From Tessaracoccus sp. OH4464_COT-324 (lineage in GTDB: Bacteria > Actinomycetota > Actinomycetes > Propionibacteriales > Propionibacteriaceae): a stretch of 64,000 nt of DNA. The notes under the pieces were generated by a model, which was not told where the DNA came from, did not search any database, and worked only from the letters and a program-made list of their open reading frames with translations. The position numbers and the translations under genes are program-made. The DNA lies in contig NZ_RQYZ01000009.1 in the NCBI RefSeq assembly GCF_003932855.1, positions 1 to 64,000 on the forward strand, in the 5' to 3' direction. This document shows, piece by piece, positions 36,504-45,415 of this stretch. Position 1 is the stretch's first letter. Each line of letters begins with the position of its first letter.

Positions 36504-38048
36504 ATGCGCCCGCCACAGTTTCCCGCTCAGCCTTCCGGCCCCCGCCCGCCGCAGAATCAACCCGGTGGGATGCCGCCTATGCCGCCCGGGGGAGGCCCCG
36601 GTGGTGTGCCGGGCGGGATGCCGCCTATGCCGCCCTCTGCGGGACGTCCCGGCGGTGTGCCCGGTGGGATGCCGCCAACTGCACCACCCGCAGGCCAGCC
36701 GGGGAGCTGGTCACCGATGCCGCCGCAGCAGAGCCAGCCCGGGGGCTGGCCGCCGGTACCGCCGCAGCAGAAGTCGCGCATCAAGTGGCCGTTGATCGTC
36801 CTGGCTGGTGTGGGGACGTTCGTGCTCGGTGTTGGTGGCGCGCTGTGGGCGAACGGGGTGCTCGGCTACCTGCTCGACTTCGAGGCCACCCCGGCGAAGC
36901 CGACCTCGTCTGCCACACCGAGGGCAACAGCCTCTGCCAGTCCGACGCCTAGCGAAACTCCGTCGCCGAGTCCCAGCCCGAGCCCCAGCCCCCCCACTGT
37001 GCTGTCCCCGCCACCGGACAGGCCCAACCCGACGGCGAGCTTCACCATGGCGGGGGAGGCCTGGGCCAGCATGGTGGACGAGAACCGAGCACTGATCCAC
37101 AGCGAAACGGAGACGCAACTCGTCGACTTCGCCACTGGTCAGGTGCTGTGGCACAACAACTTCGGGGGTGTTTTCTCCGGTGCCGATGCGCGCACCGACA
37201 GCTTCGCCATGGTGGCGGATGGCAAGATCCAGGTCAGGAAGATCAGCGATGCCAGCCTTTACGCTGAGACACCGATTTCCGAAAGCTACCTGAATGTCGT
37301 GCACTGCGGCGGCCAGACCGTCGTGCTCACCGACAATGCTGCCACGCTCTACCCATCGCTCGCGCTGAGCGGCCCAGTGGAGTTGACCGACAGCGGCTAC
37401 AGCGGAGCAGAAGGCAACCCGGTGTGCCGTGCGGTCGGCGATACGGTAGTTGTCGGCTGGGACGATTTCTCCGTTTTCCTGCTGGTCCGGCCCGACGGGT
37501 TGGCCCAGACGGACGGAGTGATCCTCGATGAGTACATCCTGGATGCCGGCGAGGTTGAGCAGATGTTTGCCTCCGTGGGGCCCGAAGCCATGTTCCTGGC
37601 TGCGGTTCGAACCGAACAAGGGTGGAACATCGCGGCCGCCAGCTTCGAGGCGAAGAAGACCGCCGTCCTCTCCGTCGACGGCGAAGCCAACCCAATCGGT
37701 GAGCCGGTGGTCTTCGACGGGCAGGGCTTCGAATCGGGCGGCGCGGTCCTGGCCGTCCACCGGGAGGGCAGCGTCGAGATCATCGACCTAGCGCAGAAGC
37801 GCTCCCTGAACACAATCGCCGTGGGAGACGACAACTCCCTCAAGGTCGATCGCTACGGCAACGTGTGCCGCATAAGCGGTGGGGAATCCAGCGTCTACTC
37901 TTGGGATGGTCCGGGTACCGTCAGCTGTCAGAATCCCGCGACCGGCGAGACCGTGTTCACCCAGGAGCTGGCCCAGGGCGACTCTCTCAGCTACGACGGT
38001 GAGCTGTTCCTGAGGTGGGCTGGGCAGCAGACGACGGTTTTCCGGTAG
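36504..38048 (+). CDS. Membrane-tethered propeller-like protein with Pro-Gly-Met repeat tail
   Basis: Residues 1-90 are a low-complexity cytoplasmic tail with repeats of GGMPPMPP and PGGVPGG. One membrane helix follows (about 95-115, WPLIVLAGVGTFVLGVGGAL), then a Ser/Pro linker and an outer domain of about 350 residues with blade-like repeats (QLVDFATGQVLWHNNFG, AMVADGKIQVRKISD). The Pro-rich tail could bind a cytoplasmic partner. TACTCT six bases before the ATG supports the start. The plan matches the gene at 33649. The last 62 bases overlap the convergent rmuC gene. Confidence 0.72.
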   Translation: MRPPQFPAQPSGPRPPQNQPGGMPPMPPGGGPGGVPGGMPPMPPSAGRPGGVPGGMPPTAPPAGQPGSWSPMPPQQSQPGGWPPVPPQQKSRIKWPLIVLAGVGTFVLGVGGALWANGVLGYLLDFEATPAKPTSSATPRATASASPTPSETPSPSPSPSPSPPTVLSPPPDRPNPTASFTMAGEAWASMVDENRALIHSETETQLVDFATGQVLWHNNFGGVFSGADARTDSFAMVADGKIQVRKISDASLYAETPISESYLNVVHCGGQTVVLTDNAATLYPSLALSGPVELTDSGYSGAEGNPVCRAVGDTVVVGWDDFSVFLLVRPDGLAQTDGVILDEYILDAGEVEQMFASVGPEAMFLAAVRTEQGWNIAAASFEAKKTAVLSVDGEANPIGEPVVFDGQGFESGGAVLAVHREGSVEIIDLAQKRSLNTIAVGDDNSLKVDRYGNVCRISGGESSVYSWDGPGTVSCQNPATGETVFTQELAQGDSLSYDGELFLRWAGQQTTVFR

Positions 38049-39453
38049 ATCCTGTTTCGGAAACGCCGCCCTGAGCGACGGGATCGTCGCCCTGGGCGAG
38101 TTCCGGCGCGCTGGGCCAGGCGGGGAGCACATCGAGTGGCTCCGGGGACGGCAGCTGAGCCGTGGCCGCGTCCAGGTCCGCGAACTTGCGGGCCGTGACG
38201 AGCACGCGCCGCTCCAGGCTGCCGATCGCCCGGTTGTAGTCGGTGACCGCTTGGGTGAGGCCCCGCCCGAGCTTGGCGAAATGCTCGCCCATCGTGCCCA
38301 ATCGCTTGTGCAACTCCCGGCCCAGTGCGACGATCTGGCCCGCGGCCTCCGCCAGCGAAGCCTGCGACCACCCGTGTGCGACGATGTGCAGCATCGGGAT
38401 GAGGATGCCGGGGCAGGCGAGCATCACGCCGCGCCGCGCCGCGTAGTCGTGCAGGTCGGGTAGCTGCTCCTGCGCCAGCCGATAGAATTCGTCGGAGCCC
38501 AAGAACAGCACCACGAACTCCGGTGACTTGAGGTCGAGTTCCCAGTAGTTCTTGCTGGCCAGAGCATCGATGTGGCCGCGCACGTGCCGGGCGAATCGGG
38601 CCAGATGCCGGGCCTGCTCGGCCTCGTCGTCGGTGTTGTACGCCTCCAGCACGGCCGCCAGCGGCACCTTCGAGTCGACGAAGATCACCTTGTCGCCCGC
38701 GAGCCGGATCCGCATGTCGGGCCGCTGACGCGAGCCATCGTCGGCGGTAGCGCTCACCTGTTCGTCGAAATCCACCCGGGCGGTCAGGCCGGAGACCTCC
38801 ACCATGCGCCGGAGGCTTTGCTCGCCCCAGGAGCCGCGCACCTGCGGGGTGCGCAGGGCATTGCTGAGCGAGAGGGTTTCGCGACGAAGCTGCTCGCCCG
38901 AGCTGCGCACCTGCGAGATCTGCTCCTTGAGCTCCGCGGCGAGTTGGGCGCGTTCCTTCTCCACCGCACCGATGTGCTCCCGCAGCTGCTTCAGCCCCTC
39001 TGTCATCGGCACGATCAACTGCTCGCGCGCCTGCGCACCCTGCTTTTCCAGCGACTGCTGGGCCAGCGCCGCGAACCGCTCCTGCAACTCGGCGCGGTCG
39101 GAGAGCACCTCGTCCATCCGCTGCACGGCGGCGTCACGTTTCGCCTCGGCGCGCGCGGTCTCGGCGCGTTGGGCGGCAGCCTGCGCGTTCGCCTCCGCCA
39201 GCCGCGCCTCCAGCCGCGCCACCTGGGTCTGCCCTGTTGCGAGACGCGACTCGAAGCCGGCCTGCCTGGCCTCCGCCTCCGCCAGCTCCCTGCGCGCCAC
39301 CGCGGTCTCCTCGTGGGCGCGGGCCACGTCGGCGCGGGCGGCCGACACGTCGACCCGGGCATCGGCGACCCCGCGGGAACCCAACAGCCAACCGACGCTC
39401 AGCCCGGCCAGCAGCACGACGACGAGCAGCAGAATCCAAACCCAGGTTTCCAT
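37987..39453 (-). CDS. rmuC: RmuC-family protein (DNA recombination)
   Basis: The 488-residue protein has an N-terminal membrane helix (WVWILLLVVVLLAGLSVGWLL), a long Ala/Glu/Arg-rich coiled coil (about 30-190) and the RmuC nuclease-like domain with RGSWGEQSLRRMVEVSGL, PDMRIRLAGDKVIFVDSKVPL and EFVVLFLGSDEFY. RmuC limits inversions between short repeats, probably by nuclease action on DNA intermediates. The C-terminal tail of about 40 residues is low complexity and covers the overlap with the convergent gene. Confidence 0.92.
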   Translation of the reverse strand: METWVWILLLVVVLLAGLSVGWLLGSRGVADARVDVSAARADVARAHEETAVARRELAEAEARQAGFESRLATGQTQVARLEARLAEANAQAAAQRAETARAEAKRDAAVQRMDEVLSDRAELQERFAALAQQSLEKQGAQAREQLIVPMTEGLKQLREHIGAVEKERAQLAAELKEQISQVRSSGEQLRRETLSLSNALRTPQVRGSWGEQSLRRMVEVSGLTARVDFDEQVSATADDGSRQRPDMRIRLAGDKVIFVDSKVPLAAVLEAYNTDDEAEQARHLARFARHVRGHIDALASKNYWELDLKSPEFVVLFLGSDEFYRLAQEQLPDLHDYAARRGVMLACPGILIPMLHIVAHGWSQASLAEAAGQIVALGRELHKRLGTMGEHFAKLGRGLTQAVTDYNRAIGSLERRVLVTARKFADLDAATAQLPSPEPLDVLPAWPSAPELAQGDDPVAQGGVSETGSTGKPSSAAQPTSGTAHRRS

Positions 39454-39608
39454 GAACCAATAGTGGCGCCCGCCACTGACTCTTTCGGCAGGCACGCCCT
39501 GGACAGGCGGCGGGCGGCGCCCTCATTCGGCGGTGCCGCGACTCGCCGTGCGGCGGGCCCAGGGTGGCCGGCGGGTGCTTGCCGAGGCGCGGGGATATGG
39601 TGGCAACC

Positions 39609-40862
39609 ATGAATCAACACATCGCCGACCTGAAACAGTTCGTCATCGACTCGCCCACCTCCTACCACGCCGCCGCGACGATCGCACGCCGGCTGAGCGC
39701 GGCAGGCTTCAGCGAACTCGACGAGAAGCGCGATTGGGAATCGGTCACGGGCAGGAACTACATCGTCCGGCACGGCGCGGTGGTGGCCTGGATCGCGCCC
39801 GATGAGCTGGCCGGCGACGCCGAGGTGCGGATAGTCGGCACGCACAACGATTCGCCCGCCTTCAAGCTGAAGCCCGGCAATCCGCTGCGCAGCTCGGGCT
39901 GGACCCAGCTCGGGGTGGAGATCTACGGCGGCCCGCTGCTCAACTCGTGGCTCGACCGCGACCTCGGCCTGGCCGGACGTCTGGTCACCAAGGACGGCGC
40001 ACAGCATCTGGTGAAGACTGGCCCGATCTGCCGGATACCCCAGCTCGCCATCCACCTCGACCGGGAAGCCAACAACGGCCTGAAACTCGACCGCCAGTTG
40101 CACCTGCAACCCATCATGGGAGCCAAGCGTGCCGGGGGGTTGCTAGACCTGCTGTGTGAGCAGGCCGGGATTTCGCGCGACGATGTGGCCTTCCACGAGC
40201 TATACACCTTCGACACGCAGCCCCCACAGGTGATCGGGCTGGACGGGGAGTTCCTGGCCTCCGGGCGGCTCGACAACCTCTCCTGCACTCATGCCGCGCT
40301 CGTCGCGTTCGAGGCCGCCCAACCGACCCGCAACATCCAGCTGTTCGTCTCGTTCGACCACGAGGAGGTGGGCTCCGACACCACGTCGGGCGCCAGCGGG
40401 CCGCTGCTTGAGGACGTCCTCTACCGGCTGGCCGACGGCTACGGGCTCGGCATGGGCGCCACCCGCGCACTGCTCGCGCGCTCGACCTGCGTCTCCGCAG
40501 ACACCGGACACCTGGTGCACCCCAACTACCCCAACCACCACGACCCGATGGTGCGCCCAGCCGTCAACGCGGGCCCCCTGCTGAAGCTGAACGCGCAGCA
40601 GCGCTACGCCTCCGACGCGGTGGGCACCGCCCTGTGGCTGCGGGCCTGCGAGTTCGCCGGCGTCGAGACGCAGCCCTTTGTGAGCAACAACGCGGTGCCG
40701 TGCGGCTCCACCATCGGCCCCATCACCGCCACGCGGCTCGGCATCACCACGGTCGACGTGGGCGTGGGGCTGCTGTCCATGCATTCGGCGCGCGAAATGT
40801 GCGGCGTCGAGGATCCGGGGAAGCTGGCCGCCGCCTTGGCCGGCTACTGGGCGATGCCCTAA
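39609..40862 (+). CDS. M18-family aminopeptidase
   Basis: The 417-residue enzyme is a dinuclear zinc aminopeptidase. Ligand-bearing motifs are GTHNDSPAFKLKP (His), SGRLDNLSCTHAAL (Asp) and SFDHEEVGSDTTSGA (catalytic Glu-Glu), and a late VGVGLLSMHSAREM supplies the last histidine. The length and order match ApeB/aspartyl aminopeptidase proteins of actinomycetes. TATGGT seven bases before the ATG favours start 39609. Its TAA stop overlaps the stop of the convergent siderophore ATPase gene. Confidence 0.92.
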   Translation: MNQHIADLKQFVIDSPTSYHAAATIARRLSAAGFSELDEKRDWESVTGRNYIVRHGAVVAWIAPDELAGDAEVRIVGTHNDSPAFKLKPGNPLRSSGWTQLGVEIYGGPLLNSWLDRDLGLAGRLVTKDGAQHLVKTGPICRIPQLAIHLDREANNGLKLDRQLHLQPIMGAKRAGGLLDLLCEQAGISRDDVAFHELYTFDTQPPQVIGLDGEFLASGRLDNLSCTHAALVAFEAAQPTRNIQLFVSFDHEEVGSDTTSGASGPLLEDVLYRLADGYGLGMGATRALLARSTCVSADTGHLVHPNYPNHHDPMVRPAVNAGPLLKLNAQQRYASDAVGTALWLRACEFAGVETQPFVSNNAVPCGSTIGPITATRLGITTVDVGVGLLSMHSAREMCGVEDPGKLAAALAGYWAMP

Positions 40863-41719
40863 AACCTGTTGGTCAGGTCACGCCGGGCTGCGGCGCGTCC
40901 CGCGTCGGCCGCCAGCCCGGCGGAGGCCAGCGCCCCAGCGCAGCCGTTCGCGCCCGAGCGCGGCAGGTAGAAGTGGGCGATCGGGTTGCCCCCGCACTCG
41001 CCGATCTCCATCTCGACGTCGAACACCTCCCGCATGAGTTCCGCCCGCACGATCTCCTGTGGGGTGCCGACGGCCACCAGCCGGCCCTGCTTCATTGCGA
41101 CGATCTGATCCGACCAACATGAGGCGTAGTTGATGTCGTGCACCACCAGCACCACCGTTTTGCCAAGCTCGTCGGCGGCCCGGCGCAGCGTCGCGAGCAT
41201 GCTCAGCGAGTGGGCCACGTCGAGATTGTTCAGGGGCTCGTCGAGCAGCAGGTATTGGGTGTCCTGCGCGAGCACCATCGCGACGAAGGCCCGCTGCCGC
41301 TGCCCGCCGGACATCTGGTCGAGGAAGCGGTCGCGCAGGTCGGTCAGGTCCATCCAGCCGATGGCCTGGTCGATGATCTCCCGATCCCGTGCGGTGAGGC
41401 GGCCGTGGCTGTGCGGGAAACGGCCGAAGCCGACGAGATCCGCGACGGTGAGGCGGGCGGGCAGCTCGTTGGACTGCCGCAGGATGGCCAGCTTCCGGGC
41501 AAGTTCCCTGGAGTCCGCGTGCGTCACGTCGAGGCCGCCGACAGTGATCCGTCCGGAGTCGGAGTCGAGCAGCCGGGCGATCATCGACAGCAACGTGGAC
41601 TTGCCCGCGCCGTTGGCGCCGACGATGGTGGTGATCCCGCCTGGGTGCAGGGTGAGGCTCACGCCATCGACGACGACCGACTTCGCGTAGCTCTTGGTGA
41701 CCGACTTCACTTCAATCAT
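40859..41719 (-). CDS. Iron-siderophore ABC transporter, ATP-binding protein
   Basis: This FepC/YclP-type ATPase of 286 residues has Walker A VGANGAGKSTLL, signature MSGGQRQRAFVAM, Walker B YLLLDEPLNNLD and the H-loop VVHDINYA. Residues after about 255 (GCAGALASAGLAADAGRA...) form an Ala-rich tail not needed for the fold. It is the last gene of the four-gene operon and overlaps the permease before it by ATGA. It powers uptake of the ferric siderophore through the two permeases. Confidence 0.92.
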   Translation of the reverse strand: MIEVKSVTKSYAKSVVVDGVSLTLHPGGITTIVGANGAGKSTLLSMIARLLDSDSGRITVGGLDVTHADSRELARKLAILRQSNELPARLTVADLVGFGRFPHSHGRLTARDREIIDQAIGWMDLTDLRDRFLDQMSGGQRQRAFVAMVLAQDTQYLLLDEPLNNLDVAHSLSMLATLRRAADELGKTVVLVVHDINYASCWSDQIVAMKQGRLVAVGTPQEIVRAELMREVFDVEMEIGECGGNPIAHFYLPRSGANGCAGALASAGLAADAGRAAARRDLTNRF

Positions 41720-42675
41720 TTGCTGCTCCTCAACACGAGCACGATGAACACGATGCCACCAACGAACTCGATGATGACGCTCAGCAGGGTCGCCTGTCCG
41801 AACCCGTGCTCCAGAATTGTCTGCCCCGCGACGATTAGCAGCGCCCCCAGGACGCCGGACATGGGCAGGGCATAGCGGTGTCTGGCCGAGCCGGCCAGCA
41901 GGTTCGTGAGCGCCGCCACGATCAGCCCGAGGAACATGATCGGCCCAACCAGTGCGGTCGACACCGCCACCAGGAGGATCGAGGCGAGCAGCACAGAACG
42001 GACGACGCGCCGGTAGTTGACCCCGAGCGAGACGGCGGGGTCGTGGCCGAGGAGCACCACGTCGAGGGTGGGGGATCGGCTCAGCAGCCAGGCCGACGCC
42101 AGCGCGACGATAGCCGCGCTCAGCCACATGAGGGCCGGGTTGACGAGGTTGAACGACGCGAAGAGGCTGCCTTGCAGCACGGTGTACGACGTGGGGTCGA
42201 GGATGCGCTGCAGCAGTGCCGTGGCGGAGCGCAGCACCGTGCCGAGCACGAGCCCGGCCAACACGAGGGTGTGCACGGAGCGGCGCCTGCGGCCGAACAG
42301 CAGACCGATCAACGCCAGGGAACACAGCATGATCAGGCCCGTGTTTAACCCGAACAGCGGGAGCGGGCCGATGACGGTGATGAAGCTCACCCCGAGCGTG
42401 AAGACCAGCAGAGTCTGCAGGAAAACGTAGAGCGCGTCCAGGCCCATGATTGACGGGGTGAGCAGCTTGTTGTGGGTCACCGTCTGGAATGCGACGGTGG
42501 CCACCCCGGTGGCCCAGCCGAGCAGCACCATGACCAGCAGCTTCGGCAGCCGCAGCTCCATGACGAAAGAGAAGCTGGTTTTGATGCCCAGGGTGAGGTT
42601 AAAGACAATGCCCACCGCAAGCAGCGCCACGGCGACGCCGATGCGGGTGAGGGGCGAGAGGAGGCGGGCGCTCAT
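41716..42675 (-). CDS. Iron-siderophore ABC transporter, permease 2
   Basis: The 319-residue FecCD-family permease has about nine to ten hydrophobic helices and the EAA-like coupling loop near GVNYRRVVRSVLL, with the family motif FLGLIVAALTNLLAGSARHRYALP. ATG 42675 overlaps the stop of permease 1, and its own stop overlaps the ATPase start. The pair resembles YclO/CeuC, the second subunit of petrobactin or enterobactin-type importers. Confidence 0.9.
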   Translation of the reverse strand: MSARLLSPLTRIGVAVALLAVGIVFNLTLGIKTSFSFVMELRLPKLLVMVLLGWATGVATVAFQTVTHNKLLTPSIMGLDALYVFLQTLLVFTLGVSFITVIGPLPLFGLNTGLIMLCSLALIGLLFGRRRRSVHTLVLAGLVLGTVLRSATALLQRILDPTSYTVLQGSLFASFNLVNPALMWLSAAIVALASAWLLSRSPTLDVVLLGHDPAVSLGVNYRRVVRSVLLASILLVAVSTALVGPIMFLGLIVAALTNLLAGSARHRYALPMSGVLGALLIVAGQTILEHGFGQATLLSVIIEFVGGIVFIVLVLRSSK

Positions 42676-43670
42676 TGTCTGGTGAGCCTTCCGCTGAGCA
42701 GCAGAACGAGGAAGATGGTCCCGCCGAGCACGCCCGAGACGGTGCCTACGGGCAACTCGTAGGGCTGGTTCAGGGTGCGCGCGAGCAGGTCGCAAACCAA
42801 CACGAAACCGGAGCCGAGGAGCACACACCAGGCGACGTTTCGTCGCAAGTTGTCGCCCAGCCACATGCTGATGAGGTTGGGCACGATGAGCCCGACGAAC
42901 GGGATGGAGCCGACGACAACCAAGGTCACCGCGCTGGCGACGGCGACCAGCGACAGGCCGAGGTTGACGGTGCGCCGGTAGTTGAGGCCGAGGCCGGTGG
43001 CCAGGTCCTTACCGAGGGAGGCGACGGTCAGGCGGTCGGCGAACAGCCACACCAGCAGCCCGACGCCCGCCAGCAGCCACAGCAGCTCGTAGCGGCCGCG
43101 TAGGATTCCGGCGAAGTCGCCGGCCAGCCAGGTGCCGAGGGCCTGAAGCAGGTCGTAGTGGTAGGCGAAGTATGTGGTGCCCGCCGAGATCACGCCGCCG
43201 AGCATGATGCCCACCAGCGGAACAGCGACGACGGGCGCGGTGGGCGGGAGGCTGCGGACAAGCCTCGTGAAGATCGCGGTGCCGACGAGTGCGGTCAGCG
43301 CCGCGATGAACATCTTCACGGGCACCGGCGCCGATGGGTGGAGCAGGGTCACGGCGAGGATGCCGACGCTGGCGGACTCCGGGGTGCCCACGGTGCCGGG
43401 TTCGACGAAGCGGTTGCGCACGAGCAGCTGCATCAGCAGCCCGGCCAGAGCCAGTGCGGCGCCCGCCAGCAGCACCGCCACGGTGCGGGGGACACGTGAC
43501 GCGTAGAGGATGAGTTCCTGCTCGGGGGTCAGCCCGTCGAGCAGCTGGCCGATGGCCAGATCCTGTGCTCCGACGAACAGGCTGACGGCGGCGAGGGCGA
43601 GTACAGCGACGAGACCGCCGACCCAGCGGATGCGCCAGGCGGCGGTGCTCGTCGGTTTGGTGTGGGTCAT
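42672..43670 (-). CDS. Iron-siderophore ABC transporter, permease 1
   Basis: The 332-residue FecCD permease opens with a cytoplasmic segment and the first helix WVGGLVAVLALAAVSLFVG, followed by SRVPRTVAVLLAGAALALAG, the conserved FecCD N-terminal block. The later GSIPFVGLIVPNLISMWLG is the coupling-loop signature. It corresponds to YclN/CeuB. ATGA overlaps join it to the binding-protein gene upstream and to permease 2 downstream. Confidence 0.91.
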   Translation of the reverse strand: MTHTKPTSTAAWRIRWVGGLVAVLALAAVSLFVGAQDLAIGQLLDGLTPEQELILYASRVPRTVAVLLAGAALALAGLLMQLLVRNRFVEPGTVGTPESASVGILAVTLLHPSAPVPVKMFIAALTALVGTAIFTRLVRSLPPTAPVVAVPLVGIMLGGVISAGTTYFAYHYDLLQALGTWLAGDFAGILRGRYELLWLLAGVGLLVWLFADRLTVASLGKDLATGLGLNYRRTVNLGLSLVAVASAVTLVVVGSIPFVGLIVPNLISMWLGDNLRRNVAWCVLLGSGFVLVCDLLARTLNQPYELPVGTVSGVLGGTIFLVLLLSGRLTRQ

Positions 43671-44668
43671 GCGTCCTTGGTGATCTCCTTGAGCATTTCG
43701 CCCACGTTGTCGACACCGTGGATCATCACATACCAGCGGCTGCCGTCGACGTAGTGCACCTTGCCGTTCTTCCAAGCGGTGGTGGCGTGCATCAGCTCGT
43801 TGTCGAGCACTTGGGCGGCGGCCTGTCCGCCTTCGTTGCCGATCGCCGCGTCGCGGTCGAGCACGTAGATGACGTCGGGGTTGGCTTGCTGGATGGCCTC
43901 GAAGGAGACCGCGTCACCGTGGGCCTGGGTGTCGTCGGCCTTCTTGTCGATGGCGGGCTTCATGCCCAGGTTGTCGTAGATGAGGTCGAAGCGGTTCTGG
44001 GGGTGGACGATGCTTACTTTGCCGCCGGAAACCATGAGGACGAGCACCTTAGCGTTGGTGTCGGTGGTGGCCTTGGCAGCGTCGATTTCCTTCTTCAGGG
44101 CCGCGAGCTTGGCGTCCACCTCGGTCTCCTTGCCCACAGCCTGCGCGACGAGCTTGGCGGCGGAGGAAACACCGTCGAAGAAGTCGCCTGCGGTGTCGTA
44201 GGTGACGTCGATCGTCGGGAACTTGGTCATGAGGTCCGGGGCGATCTTCGAGGAGCGGAAGCCTGCTATGACGAGGTCGGGGTTGAGTTGCGCGATGGCT
44301 TCGAGGTTGGGTTCCTTCAGCGCGCCCACGTCGGCGTACTTCGCGTCGTTGAACTCTTCGAGGGCCTTGGGGAGTTTGGTTCCCTTGGCGACGCCGACGA
44401 CCTTGTCGCTCATGCCGAGGGCGCGCAGGGTGTCCAGGGCCCCGAGGTCGAGCACGACGATGCGCTGGGCCGGGCCGTCGAGCTCGGTGGTGCCGGCCTT
44501 GTGAGTGAGGGTGATCTTGCCGGCGGGCGCGGCGTCCGCGCCGGCGGTCTCGGACGCGGCTTTCGGTGTGTTCCCGCTGGCGCCGGAGGTCGGGGCATTC
44601 TGGGCGCAGGCTGTGCTGAGGGCCATGAGGCCGGCGGCCAGCGCGGCAGCCAATCGGTTGAGCTTCAT
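43667..44668 (-). CDS. Iron-siderophore ABC transporter, substrate-binding lipoprotein
   Basis: The 333-residue lipoprotein has signal peptide and lipobox LSTAC (Cys21), an Ala/Ser linker, and a class III binding fold with RIVVLDLGALDTLRALGM, LNPDLVIAGFRSS and NPDVIYVLDRDAA. It resembles YclQ/CeuE, which bind catecholate siderophore-iron complexes; the ligand is not certain. A ribosome site AAGGAAG precedes the ATG. It is the first gene of the operon under the DtxR-like box. Confidence 0.92.
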   Translation of the reverse strand: MKLNRLAAALAAGLMALSTACAQNAPTSGASGNTPKAASETAGADAAPAGKITLTHKAGTTELDGPAQRIVVLDLGALDTLRALGMSDKVVGVAKGTKLPKALEEFNDAKYADVGALKEPNLEAIAQLNPDLVIAGFRSSKIAPDLMTKFPTIDVTYDTAGDFFDGVSSAAKLVAQAVGKETEVDAKLAALKKEIDAAKATTDTNAKVLVLMVSGGKVSIVHPQNRFDLIYDNLGMKPAIDKKADDTQAHGDAVSFEAIQQANPDVIYVLDRDAAIGNEGGQAAAQVLDNELMHATTAWKNGKVHYVDGSRWYVMIHGVDNVGEMLKEITKDA

Positions 44669-44713
44669 CGTCTTCCTTCTGGTCGTTTCGGAGGCCGGGC
44701 TTGGCCCGATGAC

Positions 44714-44749
44714 TTAGGGGAGCCTAACCCAGACAAATTAATCACGCAA
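44714..44749 (-). promoter_or_regulatory. DtxR/IdeR-type iron box over the siderophore promoter
   Basis: TTAGGGGAGCCTAACC (44714-44729, plus strand) agrees with the DtxR core TTAGGTTAGCCTAACC at 14 of 16 positions. On the minus strand TTGCGT (44749-44744) and TAGGCT (44726-44721) are 17 bases apart, so the box covers the -10 element. Iron-loaded DtxR/IdeR should repress the four-gene operon. Confidence 0.8.
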
Positions 44750-44793
44750 AACATTCGTAATTACCGCGTGTCGAGCCGGTAGGGTGTTGCCCC

Positions 44794-45351
44794 ATGGTGA
44801 ATGAAGTGGGCCGGGCCTGCCTGGGCGCGGTGGTGCGCGCGGCGCGCGTCGATGAGGTGGCGGAGCTGTCCCGGCTGGCCGTGCGGACACTGCTGCCGAT
44901 CTGCCCAACAGACCTCCCGCAAGCCGATATTCAATCATTCATCGACGATCACCTGACACCCGAACGGTTCGCTGGCTACCTGGTCAACGCCGAGGCGGAG
45001 GTGATCGTCGCGGAGCTCGACGGCCGGGCGCGGGGCTACGCGCTGCTCCTCTTTGGAGACGCTGCCCGCCCGCCGAGCAGCAGCGGTGTGACGGTCTACC
45101 CGGTGGCATTGTTGTCCAAATGTTACGTTGACGAAGAGTTTCACGGGGCCGGTGTGGGCAAGCTGCTGCTCGACGCCGCCCTCGACGTGGCGCGCCGCCG
45201 GCGCACGCGCGCCGTCTGGCTCAACACGAACCACCGCAACCATCGCGCCCAGCGCTTTTACGCCAAGCACGGCTGGCGGCAGACCGGCTGGCTTGACTTC
45301 GTCGTCGGGCAGATGGTGTATCACGATCCGGTGTTCATGTGCGACTGCTGA
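44794..45351 (+). CDS. GNAT-family N-acetyltransferase
   Basis: The 185-residue protein has the GNAT acetyl-CoA loop in EEFHGAGVGKLLLDAAL (the Q/RxxGxG/A pattern is HGAGVG) and the C-terminal HRAQRFYAKHGWRQTG block typical of the fold. The acceptor is unknown. TAGGGT stands eight bases before the ATG. It diverges from the siderophore operon, sharing a 125-base gap with the iron box, but the box lies on the far side of its own start and need not control it. Confidence 0.85.
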   Translation: MVNEVGRACLGAVVRAARVDEVAELSRLAVRTLLPICPTDLPQADIQSFIDDHLTPERFAGYLVNAEAEVIVAELDGRARGYALLLFGDAARPPSSSGVTVYPVALLSKCYVDEEFHGAGVGKLLLDAALDVARRRRTRAVWLNTNHRNHRAQRFYAKHGWRQTGWLDFVVGQMVYHDPVFMCDC

Positions 45352-45415
45352 GCGGGCACGGCCGCTCGGTGCGCGCGCCTTGGGTGCAGCGACCGTCGCC
45401 CATTAGACTGCCGGA

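Noticed and set aside
36540-36760. CRISPR-like short repeats
   Set aside because: The repeats are coding, encode the Pro-Gly-Met tail in frame, and have no unique spacers of constant length.
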